In this document: piece by piece, positions 43,064 through 52,610 of the stretch
How the letters are laid out: every line of letters starts with the position of its first letter
Numbering within the stretch: the stretch's first letter is position 1
Source of the DNA: Balneolaceae bacterium
GTDB taxonomy: Bacteria; Bacteroidota; Rhodothermia; Balneolales; Balneolaceae
Length of the DNA: 64,000 bases
Direction: 5' to 3'
Assembly: GCA_018401935.1 (NCBI GenBank)
Contig: JAGYJQ010000001.1
Coordinates: 124,001-188,000 of the forward strand
Program-made: the position numbers and the translations under genes
The notes under the pieces: model-generated
Seen by the model: the letters and a program-made list of their open reading frames with translations, nothing else
The model's database searches: none
What the model was told of the DNA's origin: nothing

Positions 43064-43948
43064 TTAATCGTTTGAAAAATAGTTTAGCGATTGATAGCGT
43101 CCTGTTTTCTCTTTAACCCATTGCATAAGTACATCATTTGCTAATGAGCTTGCACCAAAACGAAATAAAGAAGGATCCAACCAATCATTTCCGAGAGTTT
43201 CTTTGACCATAACTAAGTATTGAATGGCTTGCTTTGAACTTCGAATTCCACCTGCTGGTTTCATTCCTATTTTTTTCCCGGTAGCCACATGAAAATCTCG
43301 AATGGCTTGTAACATGACTAAAACTACCGGCATGGTTGCAGCAGGAGTAATTTTCCCAGTAGATGTTTTTATAAAGTCCGCACCCGCTTTCATTGCTAAA
43401 TCACTGGCCATTCTCACATTTTCTAGAGATCCGAGTTCCCCTGTTTCCAATATTACTTTTAAGTGCGCAGTACCACAGGCCTCTTTAATTTGTGCAATTT
43501 CGTCGTACACCCTCGCATACTCACCTGACAAAAACGCTCCTCTGGAGATCACCATATCTATTTCATCTGCCCCTTCAGAAACGGCATAATTCACATCATC
43601 CAGTTTGATTTGTAATGACGACATGCCACTTGGAAATGCGGTGGCAACGCTGGCAATTGAAATGGAGGAGTCTTTTAGGATGGATTTCGCTAATGCCACA
43701 CGATTGGGATAGACACAGACCGCCGCTACGGAAGGTATGTTGGGAAGTTCGGTGTAAGGATGCAATGCTTTATTGCATAATTGGCGGACTTTTCCCTCCG
43801 AGTCACTACCCTCTAGAGTGGTGAGGTCCATCATGCGAAGAGCTAGGTCAAGAGCCTGTAATTTGGATTCTTTTTTAATGCTTCTAGTGCATAGTCGTGC
43901 TACCCGCTCTTGAACTCCGACAGCATCTATAGGTATGCGATCAATCAT
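43064..43948 (-). CDS. deoC: Deoxyribose-phosphate aldolase
   Basis: DeoC cleaves 2-deoxyribose-5-phosphate to acetaldehyde and glyceraldehyde-3-phosphate in deoxynucleoside breakdown. Key motifs are AAVCVYPNRVALAK, EGADEIDMVISRGAFLSG, the Schiff-base lysine in DFIKTSTGK and the second lysine in KIGMKPAGGIRSS. At 294 residues it is the longer form, with a ~50-residue N-terminal extension. It shares a TAATG junction with the GT2 gene upstream and lies five bases ahead of the aldehyde dehydrogenase gene. Confidence 0.95.
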   Translation of the reverse strand: MIDRIPIDAVGVQERVARLCTRSIKKESKLQALDLALRMMDLTTLEGSDSEGKVRQLCNKALHPYTELPNIPSVAAVCVYPNRVALAKSILKDSSISIASVATAFPSGMSSLQIKLDDVNYAVSEGADEIDMVISRGAFLSGEYARVYDEIAQIKEACGTAHLKVILETGELGSLENVRMASDLAMKAGADFIKTSTGKITPAATMPVVLVMLQAIRDFHVATGKKIGMKPAGGIRSSKQAIQYLVMVKETLGNDWLDPSLFRFGASSLANDVLMQWVKEKTGRYQSLNYFSND

Positions 43949-45000
43949 TAACTTTTTGGTTGTCGTTCTTGAATTTTACTGAAAGTTGTATTCTTTTTGA
44001 AGAAAAACTCCCAGACTAAAAAAGGCCGTTGTGAGGCAGCGTTTGTGCTTGGGACATCGGTATACGTTTTAGGGTGAGTAGGTGCATTTAAAGACCTTTT
44101 ATCTAATAAGTTAGGTATTTCTTTAACCAAAGATAAATGAGCGTAAAGAATGGCCTTTGCCTCAATGAATTTGCCGGTGAATAGCGCTCTTTTAAGAGCT
44201 ATGATATCCAATAGATATCTAATAAATAGTACTCGAAATAGGTCATGCTTTGGTAGATTTTTTATAAGCATATACCAGTTATTTCTAAAATTATACCAAA
44301 TTTTTCTATAGGATCCTTGGGCAAGTGATCCCCCTCCAATATGGTACACCTTCGCGCTATGACAGTAGGTTATGGTATGCCCATTATGGCGGGCTCGCCA
44401 GCATAAGTCAATTTCTTCCATATGCATTTCGAAATCTTCGTCAAATCCATTCAGATCCTGAAACAACGTTTTTTTTATCACCATAGCGGCTCCTGATGCC
44501 CAATCAATGGTACTATCCGTGTCGTACTGACCTCTATCTTCCTCAACTACATCGAAAATCCTACCTCTACAGTAAGGGTACCCGTAACGGTCTATAAATC
44601 CTCCAGCCGCTCCTGCATAGTCAAAATGTGTAGGCTTTCTGGCAGATAAAATCTTAGGCTGAAATAGTTGGCTTTTTGGGTTCTTTATGATGCAGTTGTG
44701 AAGGGAATTGAGCCACATAGGGTCAACTTTGACGTCATTATTTAAAAAAATCAAATAATCATGCTCGCAATGCCCTATAGCACGGTTATTTCCTCCTGCA
44801 AAAAAATGATTTTCTTTCAGTTCGACTACTGAAATATCAGGAAAATGCTGTTTAACCCAAGCAAGGCTTTCATCTGTTGAACCATTGTCTGCCAAAATAA
44901 TTTCCATGGAGGGATAGCTTGTTTCGTACACACTTTGCAGGCACTCTTGAAGGTGTGTTATCCCATTCCAATTAAGTATGATAATGCTAAATGAGGTCAA
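43948..45000 (-). CDS. Glycosyltransferase family 2 protein
   Basis: A 350-residue GT-A enzyme. The N-terminus FSIIILNWNGITHLQECLQS, the nucleotide-binding ADNGSTDESL, the DxD-like FLNNDVKVDP and a catalytic ED-type region (HMEEIDLCWRARHNGHTI) resemble rhamnosyltransferase-like GT2 proteins. The C-terminal part holds hydrophobic helices (HDLFRVLFIRYLLDIIALK). The acceptor is unknown. It is the first gene of the deoC run although its function looks unrelated, so its transcript may be shared by position only. Confidence 0.9.
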   Translation of the reverse strand: MTSFSIIILNWNGITHLQECLQSVYETSYPSMEIILADNGSTDESLAWVKQHFPDISVVELKENHFFAGGNNRAIGHCEHDYLIFLNNDVKVDPMWLNSLHNCIIKNPKSQLFQPKILSARKPTHFDYAGAAGGFIDRYGYPYCRGRIFDVVEEDRGQYDTDSTIDWASGAAMVIKKTLFQDLNGFDEDFEMHMEEIDLCWRARHNGHTITYCHSAKVYHIGGGSLAQGSYRKIWYNFRNNWYMLIKNLPKHDLFRVLFIRYLLDIIALKRALFTGKFIEAKAILYAHLSLVKEIPNLLDKRSLNAPTHPKTYTDVPSTNAASQRPFLVWEFFFKKNTTFSKIQERQPKS

Positions 45001-45098
45001 GTATTTCGGTCGTTTTGTTAAAAAACTTGTACTTTGGAATTAGTCAGTTAGGTATGCCTAATGCCGCTGTAATGTACGCTACATGATACTAATTAATT

Positions 45099-45611
45099 AT
45101 GAAAATAGGCTTAATTTCAGATACACACAGTTATTTCGATCCGCAGTTACGTTCATATTTTTCGGATTGTGACGAAATCTGGCATGCCGGAGACTTTGGT
45201 ACAGTTAAAGTAGCAGAGGAGCTTGAAAAAATTGCACCGCTACGTGGGGTATATGGCAATATTGATGGACAAGATATACGGCAGGAGTATCCGCTTCATT
45301 TGCGGTTTAATTGTGAGGGAATAGATGTTTGGATAACACATATTGGAGGTATACCAGGGAGATATTGCTTACCCATTAGGAATGATATTATGCAAAATCC
45401 ACCAAATTTATTCATTTGTGGTCATTCGCATATTTTGAAGATTGTTAGGGATAAGGAATGTAAGAATATGCTGTACATGAACCCTGGAGCAGCCGGCAAG
45501 CAGGGTTTTCAGCAATATAGAACGGTTGTAACATTTGAAATTAACCAGGGAAAGTTGTCCGATGCGCAAGTCGTTCATTTGGGTGAATTGGGTAAAAAAC
45601 AACCTCTGTAA
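45099..45611 (+). CDS. YfcE/MJ0936-family metallophosphoesterase
   Basis: A 170-residue phosphodiesterase with the calcineurin-like motifs: GLISDTHSYFD, WHAGDFGTVKV, YGNIDGQDIR, ITHIGGIPGR and CGHSHILKI. YfcE and MJ0936 hydrolyse phosphodiesters in vitro; the physiological substrate is unknown. It appears to be a single-gene unit, divergent from GT2 and convergent with crtI. A 63-codon frame after it (45535-45726) has no support. Confidence 0.9.
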   Translation: MKIGLISDTHSYFDPQLRSYFSDCDEIWHAGDFGTVKVAEELEKIAPLRGVYGNIDGQDIRQEYPLHLRFNCEGIDVWITHIGGIPGRYCLPIRNDIMQNPPNLFICGHSHILKIVRDKECKNMLYMNPGAAGKQGFQQYRTVVTFEINQGKLSDAQVVHLGELGKKQPL

Positions 45612-45728
45612 TCGAACTAGCTTACATGAACTCGAGGTACATGCACCTAAATGCATGGCACTAGATAGCTTGGAAATCGATTTATACGAAGTGCTAAGCA
45701 GCTTGGTTGTGAGAAACAAAGGCTAAAA

Positions 45729-47300
45729 TCAGGACTCTTTTAAAAGTTTTTGGACGTTAAATGCCGATTGTAGAACCAATGGTATTCCCCCTCCCGGATG
45801 GACAGAACCTCCCGTTAAAAAGAGTCCATCAATCGTTTTGGAGCGATTTCTTGGTCGTAGAAATGCTGATAAAAGACCATTAGAGGAGGTGCCATAGATA
45901 CTGCCTTTGTTCGATCGATAGCGGTCGTAAAAATGAAATGGAGATCGTATTTCTTGATATTGAATGTGTTCTGATAGTCCGGTTAAGCCTCGTTCTTCAA
46001 GTTCGGAGATGATTTTTTGTGCATAATCTGGTGTTTTAGGATCTTCAGCCAACTTGTTGATGTAAGGTGCATTAACTAGAATAAATAGATTTGAACCACC
46101 ATTTGGAGCGTCCTCAGCTTCGGAGAAGGAGGTATTGGCAACATAGATAGTGGGATCATCTGGCAACTGCTTCTTGTTGAAAATGTCATGGAATTCCTGC
46201 TTATAGTCTGCGCTGAAAAATATGTTGTGATGTTTTAGCTGGTCGTAGGTATGATTAAGTCCTAGTAACAAGACAAAACCTGAGCATGAAGGCTCAGAAT
46301 AGCGGGTTTGTAGTTGTTGAATTGTTGGGCGTACACTGCTAGGCAGGAGGTGTTGGTAGGTTTCATAGGCGTCACTGTTAGAAACCACCTTATTACAATA
46401 AAATCTAGATACGGGTAGCTGTTCTGACTCCATAGAGGGGGTGTATGGTGTCAGTTTTTTAGTGTTTATATATTCAATCCCCTGAATTTTCTTTCTAGCA
46501 CTGCTTGTGTCTACCAAGATCCTACGTACATCACAGTGGGTATATAGCTGGACCCCTAACTTATTTGCGAGTTTCTGTAATTGTTTTACCAAGGTATGCA
46601 TGCCCCCTTGTATGTAATACCCTCCAATATTAAGCTCGACATGTGGAATTACATTAAGGGTTCCAGGTGCTGAGTAGGGGGAAGAGCCATTATACGTTGT
46701 GAAACGTTTAAAGAACTGACGTAAGTAGGGCGAGCTAAAACGGTCGTCAATCACTTTGCTTACGCTTTTGAAAGCATCAATACTAAAGAAAGAAGACAGG
46801 TTGAGCCCTTTTAAATCGGAAAGACTGCTCAGTGTATTGAACAAAAATGCATCGGCTGTCTTATCGTAGAGATGCCGTATATAGTCTAAAAAATCCAGGT
46901 AAGCTTGACGATCTTCTGGAGCAATACGATCTATTTCTTGGACTGTTTGAATGGGATCGTCATAACAATCGAAATGTTGGCCATCGGCATAATTGTATCG
47001 GCAAATTGGATGAACTTCTTTAAGCACTAGCCATTCGTCTAATGGCTCCCCGCAAGCCTTAAAGAAGGCTTCCAACAAAAAAGGCATGGTCAGTAGGCTA
47101 GGCCCGGTATCAAAACGGTAGCCTTGAATACGTTGCTCATCCATTTTTCCACCCAATTGAGCATTTTTTTCAAACAAAGAAACCTTGTAGCCATCTGCGG
47201 CAAGTAAACATGCGCTCATAAGCCCACCGATACCACCACCAATAATACCAACGGTGTTGGAGTCGGTTCTGGGTTCATCCTTTGTTGGAGTTTGATGCAT
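45729..47300 (-). CDS. crtI: Phytoene desaturase family protein (CrtI/CrtD-like)
   Basis: A 523-residue FAD enzyme introducing double bases-conjugation into phytoene-type carotenoids. The FAD motif is VGIIGGGIGGLMSACLLAADG, followed by FEKNAQLGGKM and GYRFDTGPSLLTMP. The C-terminal signature GLFLTGGSVHPGGGIPLVLQ is the CrtI hallmark. It pairs with crtB at 11050-12027, though far away. Whether it desaturates phytoene or a later hydroxylated intermediate (CrtD) is undecided. Confidence 0.9.
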   Translation of the reverse strand: MHQTPTKDEPRTDSNTVGIIGGGIGGLMSACLLAADGYKVSLFEKNAQLGGKMDEQRIQGYRFDTGPSLLTMPFLLEAFFKACGEPLDEWLVLKEVHPICRYNYADGQHFDCYDDPIQTVQEIDRIAPEDRQAYLDFLDYIRHLYDKTADAFLFNTLSSLSDLKGLNLSSFFSIDAFKSVSKVIDDRFSSPYLRQFFKRFTTYNGSSPYSAPGTLNVIPHVELNIGGYYIQGGMHTLVKQLQKLANKLGVQLYTHCDVRRILVDTSSARKKIQGIEYINTKKLTPYTPSMESEQLPVSRFYCNKVVSNSDAYETYQHLLPSSVRPTIQQLQTRYSEPSCSGFVLLLGLNHTYDQLKHHNIFFSADYKQEFHDIFNKKQLPDDPTIYVANTSFSEAEDAPNGGSNLFILVNAPYINKLAEDPKTPDYAQKIISELEERGLTGLSEHIQYQEIRSPFHFYDRYRSNKGSIYGTSSNGLLSAFLRPRNRSKTIDGLFLTGGSVHPGGGIPLVLQSAFNVQKLLKES

Positions 47301-47367
47301 AGCGTTGTGCGGGGTAATATTTACGGGTAGTCGAGTAGGAAATATCTTATTTTGAACTGGAAATTAC

Positions 47368-48666
47368 ATGAGGCAGCATATGTATTCACAAGATATTGAA
47401 TCTATAATAGCAGAATATAATTCCGATTATACGGATTTCTTAGAGGCCTTTAGCGACGGTTCAATAGAAGATCTAATCCTTTCAAAGTCGTTTCCCAGTA
47501 GCTTACCAAAAGATTTTTTGATTGATCAATTGATCAGCTATAAAAAAGTACAACAGAAAATCCCTTCTTGGGCCTCAATCAAGGGCCTAGTTTATCCACC
47601 ACCCATTCATGTTGAGCAGAGTTCTTCGGAGTGGACAGCAACTTATAAAGCAAAATTAGTAGAGACTGAAATCATCATTGACGGTACGGGTGGAATGGGG
47701 GTAGATAGTTATTTTTTCGCAAAAAGAGGAATGAAGCTTTGGTACGTAGAATCTAATGAACATTTGAGTGGTATTACTCAGAATAATTTTACCAATTTGG
47801 GAATAGATGCTACGCTCATAACGGGTAGGCTGGAAGATTTCTTGGCATCGCCTAAGTTTGAGGATTTAAGGGAATCCTCGTCTTCGCTAACGTTATTTAT
47901 CGATCCATCCAGACGGGTGCAAGGAAATAAGGTAGCTGGATTAGCGGATTCTGAACCAAACATGTTTAGGTTGTGGGATCGAATTGTTTCAAGCGTTGAT
48001 CAACTCATAGTAAAGGCTTCGCCTATGGCGCATGTCGAGGAAGTCCTAGCTAAGGAATATTCTCCAGATAGCATTCACGCGGTATCCGTGAACAATGAGC
48101 TCAAAGAACTACTCTACCATTATCGGTTTAAACCAGTTGAACAGAAAGCTGATAATGAGGGGAAAATATGGTATAAATCGGTTGATATCAGGAAGAATGA
48201 AAGCGTGGAGCAAGGCCAGCACAGCTTTGCTATTCTAGCCGATAAACAGGGATTAGAACCGGTAAGCGTACCATACATTCAAAGTGAATTATTGACTAGT
48301 ATTTGCACCATTACTAATTCTACTTCTAATAATACAAAAGAAAAGGGGAGTGCTGTTAGCTTGAACTCATACCTGTATGACCCTATGGTTGGCGCGAAAA
48401 AGCTAGCTTGTATGGATCATATTGCTTTAAAATATGGGTTAATGAAATTGAATACGCATACCCACCTGTACTTTTCGACAGACTTGGTAGAGTATTTCCC
48501 TGGACGCATTTTTGAAATTCTGGATGGATTTTCTCCTTCTCATAAATTTCTAAAAAAGTGGATTAAAGCAAACGTATCTAAGTATATTAACATATGGACG
48601 TTGAATTATCCACTCTCAAGCCAAGCTATTAAGAAAAATACGGTATTCAGGACGGGGGAGAGTTAA
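47368..48666 (+). CDS. Class I SAM-dependent methyltransferase with THUMP-like C-terminal domain
   Basis: A 432-residue protein. The SAM motif IIDGTGGMGVDSYFFAKRG lies near 108-126, LFIDPSRR near 178-185 (in place of a DPPY-type catalytic motif) and a THUMP-like region in the last ~100 residues, including LNSYLYDPMVGAKKLACMD. This arrangement is found in Bacteroidota as a conserved hypothetical RNA methyltransferase; substrate unknown. A second ATG (MYSQDIESI, four residues on) may be the start. It is divergent from crtI. Confidence 0.82.
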   Translation: MRQHMYSQDIESIIAEYNSDYTDFLEAFSDGSIEDLILSKSFPSSLPKDFLIDQLISYKKVQQKIPSWASIKGLVYPPPIHVEQSSSEWTATYKAKLVETEIIIDGTGGMGVDSYFFAKRGMKLWYVESNEHLSGITQNNFTNLGIDATLITGRLEDFLASPKFEDLRESSSSLTLFIDPSRRVQGNKVAGLADSEPNMFRLWDRIVSSVDQLIVKASPMAHVEEVLAKEYSPDSIHAVSVNNELKELLYHYRFKPVEQKADNEGKIWYKSVDIRKNESVEQGQHSFAILADKQGLEPVSVPYIQSELLTSICTITNSTSNNTKEKGSAVSLNSYLYDPMVGAKKLACMDHIALKYGLMKLNTHTHLYFSTDLVEYFPGRIFEILDGFSPSHKFLKKWIKANVSKYINIWTLNYPLSSQAIKKNTVFRTGES

Positions 48667-48753
48667 CCCTTATTTTTACCCGAATTTATCCTGATCAACA
48701 TTGGGTTTTTGTAGTAAAAAGAGTGACTTGCCTGAGCTAGATTAGCTTTGGTC

Positions 48754-51198
48754 TTAAAAATTGATTACTAAACCGATAGAAGGCAAAATATTCACCGAGG
48801 TATTCGTATTAACTTGTACTAAGCGCTCTGGAATCACTATTTCTCCGGTTTCATCACGAGCTAAGCCATAGCTGGGTTCTTCAGGATTAGCATTACCCAA
48901 GATGTTTTGCACTTCCAAAAAGACATCCAAGCTCCACGCTGCGTAACTCCATTTTTTATCGACCCGTATATCTACTTGATTGTATGCATTTAGTCTGTTC
49001 TCTCCTACAGAGCTGTAATCTTTTATGATAGCTGGATAAAACTCTAACGTTTGCTCTAAGTTGGTTGGAATAAATGGGGCCCTACCTAAATACCGGTATC
49101 GAGAGCTTATTTCCCAATTGTTTCGGAGTTTATACCCTGCTAAAGCAGAAACTAGGAATTGATTATCCCAAAGAGAGGGCCGGTAGACTAAATCACTCCC
49201 GCTAAATTCACTTTTGAACCAGGTAAATGATGCAATTCCATACCACTTCCCAGTAAATTTTTGCTGATATAATAGTTCTAATCCTTGAGTTCTTCCTAAC
49301 CCATTACTTTGAATTAATTCACTTCCAAATACTTCAAAACCGCCCCCTTTATTCGCTAATGAAACCTCATCGATTACAGATACGGGATAATTAGAATATT
49401 TTTTATAAAAGGCTTCTAAAGAGACTCTTGAGGATTCATCGATGACATATTCAAAGCCCCCAACAAAGTGTTCACTACGAATATACTTGGCCTTTCTGTT
49501 AGCCCAAATACCCACGTTATCTTCAAATCCCAGTATGGTGTATGGGGGGATTTTGTAGTAGACACCCCATGCCTGATTCCACTTCCATTTTCCCCCAGCA
49601 TCGAGCTTATAAGAATATGATATTCGTGGACTAATTTGCCCAAATAAACCCACTTCATCTCTCATGAAATCGTTGTCATCGACTCTTAATCCAGCTGAAA
49701 ATTGTAATCGATCTTTTAACCCTTTTGCGGATGCCTGAAGGTGAGCGCCGTATCGAATGAAGCTTAAATCCGTGACGAAATTTCTATCGTTAACTAAATC
49801 CTCTGTGGTATTATCGTAGGCAACTTGCTGAACAGAGTATCCAAATGCATAGGTCCATGGTCCAGAAAAAAGCTTGACTTGATGCCTTAATTTACGCTCT
49901 AGTTCATTGGCATCGTTTTGAAAATACAGGCCTTGTTCATTGACGTTATCAGTAAATCGGGAAAACTTGTTATAAAGACTATTTTGGCTCACAATAACAT
50001 CCATTAGTCCATTATTGTTTGAGAATCTATGACGCCATCGAATTCCAATGGTGTTACTTTGTTGTTCTAGCACAGGAACTTGATCCTGAATGGCTTTTTG
50101 TTCGGCGTCAAAATCATCCAGTTCATTTACCGAAGAGTTGTCAATGGAACCCACTCCCGTAAAAAGCAATTCATTGTTTGCGTTTATTTGATGAGTTACT
50201 TTGTATTGATAGTCCCAGTAATCGGGTAAAAAAGGCAGACCAATAGCCTGAAAAAGAAGCTGGAGGTAGGAGCGTCGTACACTTACTATATAGCTGGTTT
50301 GAGCCTCGGACTCATCTGCTTTAAAAAGTGGTCCTTCAAAAGTTAGGGCAGACTCAGAGGAGCCTAAGCGAAAGTTCCCAACAAACTCTCTAGTATTCCC
50401 ATTGCGTTGGTCGAATTCTAATACCCCACTTAGAACATTATCATACGATGCGGCAAAAGAACTAGCACTTAACGTGACCCCTTCAAAGAATGAGACATTT
50501 AGTAAACCTACGGGGCCACCAGCGCTACCTTGAGTCGAAAAATGATTGATGGTGGGAATTTCAATTCCATCTAGATAGTACACATTTTCATTGGGGGCTC
50601 CACCCCGAATAATTACATCATTTCTAAATCCAGCAACCGAACCTGATACACCTGGAAATGACTGTATTACTTTAGCTATATCATTATTTCCACCAGGATA
50701 AGAAGCAATTTCTTGTTGGTTTAAATTCTGAATAGAGAGGGGAGTGGTTTCAAGCTTAGTGAACGGATTTACGCTAACTACTACCTCATCCAATCCAACT
50801 TCAGCTTGTTCCAATTGCACGTCGATATCTATGTTCCCCTCCGAGCGAATTACCACGTTATAAATGATTTGCGAACGATAGCCTATGAAGCTAACTCGTA
50901 TGTTATAGGTGTTCGGGGGAATATTGGAGAGAACATATTCTCCTTCGAAATTGGTGGCCGCACCAAAGTCAGTATCAACCAGGAAGACGGTGGCGCCAAA
51001 AAGTGGTTCGCCTGTTTTTTGATCGGTGATAGAGCCCCTTAATTCGCCATTTTGTGCGGCTAAGTCCTGGGAATATCCTAGCATAATTAGGAAGACAAGT
51101 AGGCTTGCAAATAAACCTTTTGAATGAGCTATACCCACTAAGGGTATTCCACAATTAAACCCGTTAACGTAACAAAAGTGGGGAAAATACGATTTCAT
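48754..51198 (-). CDS. TonB-dependent receptor with carboxypeptidase-regulatory-like domain
   Basis: An 814-residue outer-membrane transporter. The signal region is followed by a CarboxypepD_reg-like domain (GSITDQKTGEPLFGATVFL, ~50-135). The plug domain comes next (IASYPGGNNDIAKVIQSFPG; RGGAPNENVYYLDGIEIPT), then a 22-strand-type barrel ending in PSIGLVINF. The substrate is unknown; nearby genes do not hint at one and no SusD homologue is present. It follows the RlmD-type gene by 11 bases. The TonB-like protein at 15441-16133 could energise it. Confidence 0.92.
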   Translation of the reverse strand: MKSYFPHFCYVNGFNCGIPLVGIAHSKGLFASLLVFLIMLGYSQDLAAQNGELRGSITDQKTGEPLFGATVFLVDTDFGAATNFEGEYVLSNIPPNTYNIRVSFIGYRSQIIYNVVIRSEGNIDIDVQLEQAEVGLDEVVVSVNPFTKLETTPLSIQNLNQQEIASYPGGNNDIAKVIQSFPGVSGSVAGFRNDVIIRGGAPNENVYYLDGIEIPTINHFSTQGSAGGPVGLLNVSFFEGVTLSASSFAASYDNVLSGVLEFDQRNGNTREFVGNFRLGSSESALTFEGPLFKADESEAQTSYIVSVRRSYLQLLFQAIGLPFLPDYWDYQYKVTHQINANNELLFTGVGSIDNSSVNELDDFDAEQKAIQDQVPVLEQQSNTIGIRWRHRFSNNNGLMDVIVSQNSLYNKFSRFTDNVNEQGLYFQNDANELERKLRHQVKLFSGPWTYAFGYSVQQVAYDNTTEDLVNDRNFVTDLSFIRYGAHLQASAKGLKDRLQFSAGLRVDDNDFMRDEVGLFGQISPRISYSYKLDAGGKWKWNQAWGVYYKIPPYTILGFEDNVGIWANRKAKYIRSEHFVGGFEYVIDESSRVSLEAFYKKYSNYPVSVIDEVSLANKGGGFEVFGSELIQSNGLGRTQGLELLYQQKFTGKWYGIASFTWFKSEFSGSDLVYRPSLWDNQFLVSALAGYKLRNNWEISSRYRYLGRAPFIPTNLEQTLEFYPAIIKDYSSVGENRLNAYNQVDIRVDKKWSYAAWSLDVFLEVQNILGNANPEEPSYGLARDETGEIVIPERLVQVNTNTSVNILPSIGLVINF

Positions 51199-51209
51199 AC
51201 ACGATGCGG

Positions 51210-52610
51210 TTATGATGTTAAGGTCAAAGCAGCAACCGTTTCTATGTGATAGGTTTGAGGGAACATATCCACAGGCTGAATAGCGTCAATGGTGTACCCT
51301 TTAGAGAGTAAGGCTAGGTCTCGCGCCAAGGTCGAACTATCACAACTAACATAAATGATTTTTGGCGCCCTCAGTTCTAAGAGCTGAGTAATGACGTCTG
51401 GGTGCATACCTGCTCTTGGTGGGTCTGTAATCAATACATTAGGATGACCATGTTGCTGTATTAAGGTTTCATTGAAGGTATCTTTCATATCACCTTTGAC
51501 AAAAAAAGCATGCGTGACCCCATTTTTAGATGCATTAATGCGGGCATTTTCAATGGCTTCGTCCACCAATTCTATTCCTACCACCTTTGAGGCATGTTTA
51601 CTTAGGTACAGACTTAGGGTTCCAACTCCACAGTATAAATCATAGACTACATCGGCTGGTTGTATGTCAGCAAAATCAGCCACTACGGAGTATAAGGCTT
51701 CTGCCTGAGCGGTGTTGGTTTGGAAAAAAGCCTTTGGGTCAATGGTAAAACGGTAAGGACCAATATGATCTTCTATATTCCCTGGACCATGCATTACGCG
51801 CTGGTACCGCCCTGTTGCGGTCGGGTTTGGTTGATCATTGATGCTGACTATAAAGGTACTAATAGAGGGAAATTGCACCATCATTTTAGCATATAGATCC
51901 TCAATGATACCTTGATCCTCATAATAACAGACCAGATTAACCATTAGATCACTGGTATGATACGATGTACGAACAACCAAATGCCGAAAGAATCCAGTCT
52001 TCTCAAAGGTATCAAAAGCCTCAATATTGTGCTTTAAGGCATAGCTTCGAACAAAATCTAAGAGCTCAAAAGAAATCGAATCTTGTAGATGACATTCATT
52101 TAGATTCAAAATTTTGTCAAACCGACCCGGGGCATGTAAACCGGCTGCAAATCCGCTATCATCGACAAATTCTTCCCGGTGAATTTCTTCATCGCTTAGC
52201 CATCTCCTAGGGCTGAAGCTATATTCCATTTTATTTCGATAATAAAAAGGTTGTTCACAAGGGAGGGTATCATTCACGGGGGTATCGCATTTGCCAATTC
52301 GACGAATATGATCCTCTACCTGCTGCCGCTTATATGCTAGTTGTTTCTCGTAAGGTACCTGTTGCCAACTACATCCACCACATACACCTGCATGTTGACA
52401 TTTTGGGGTGATTCGGTCCTCAGAAGCTTCTATAATCTCAAGTAACTTGGCCTCTAGAAAGCTTTTCTTTTTCTTGATGATGCGTGCCTTAACCACATCA
52501 CCAGGGACCGCACCTTTTACAAAAACAGCTCGTTCCTCATAACGACCTACACCTTTACCTTTAAATGCAGTACCATGAATGGGAAGCTCAATTTGTTGAC
52601 CTTTTTTCAT
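51210..52610 (-). CDS. rlmD: 23S rRNA (uracil-C5)-methyltransferase RlmD/TrmA family
   Basis: A 466-residue RNA m5U methyltransferase. A TRAM domain covers the first ~60 residues. An iron-sulfur cluster is suggested by CQHAGVCGGC near 72 plus a later Cys in LNECHLQ. SAM motif is VYDLYCGVGTLSLYLSKHA, then ITDPPRAGMHPDVI, and the catalytic Cys lies in YVSCDSSTLARD. RlmD modifies U1939 of 23S rRNA in E. coli; RlmCD-type dual specificity cannot be excluded. Its start overlaps the stop of the cNMP-binding gene by one base. Confidence 0.91.
   Translation of the reverse strand: MKKGQQIELPIHGTAFKGKGVGRYEERAVFVKGAVPGDVVKARIIKKKKSFLEAKLLEIIEASEDRITPKCQHAGVCGGCSWQQVPYEKQLAYKRQQVEDHIRRIGKCDTPVNDTLPCEQPFYYRNKMEYSFSPRRWLSDEEIHREEFVDDSGFAAGLHAPGRFDKILNLNECHLQDSISFELLDFVRSYALKHNIEAFDTFEKTGFFRHLVVRTSYHTSDLMVNLVCYYEDQGIIEDLYAKMMVQFPSISTFIVSINDQPNPTATGRYQRVMHGPGNIEDHIGPYRFTIDPKAFFQTNTAQAEALYSVVADFADIQPADVVYDLYCGVGTLSLYLSKHASKVVGIELVDEAIENARINASKNGVTHAFFVKGDMKDTFNETLIQQHGHPNVLITDPPRAGMHPDVITQLLELRAPKIIYVSCDSSTLARDLALLSKGYTIDAIQPVDMFPQTYHIETVAALTLTS

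Noticed and set aside
45535-45726. 63-codon frame after the YfcE-like gene
   Set aside because: It overlaps the end of that gene and shows no recognisable protein features.
48667-48753. Terminator between the THUMP-like methyltransferase and TonB receptor genes
   Set aside because: Only ACCC/GGGT arms with a long loop before a short T-run; too weak to call.
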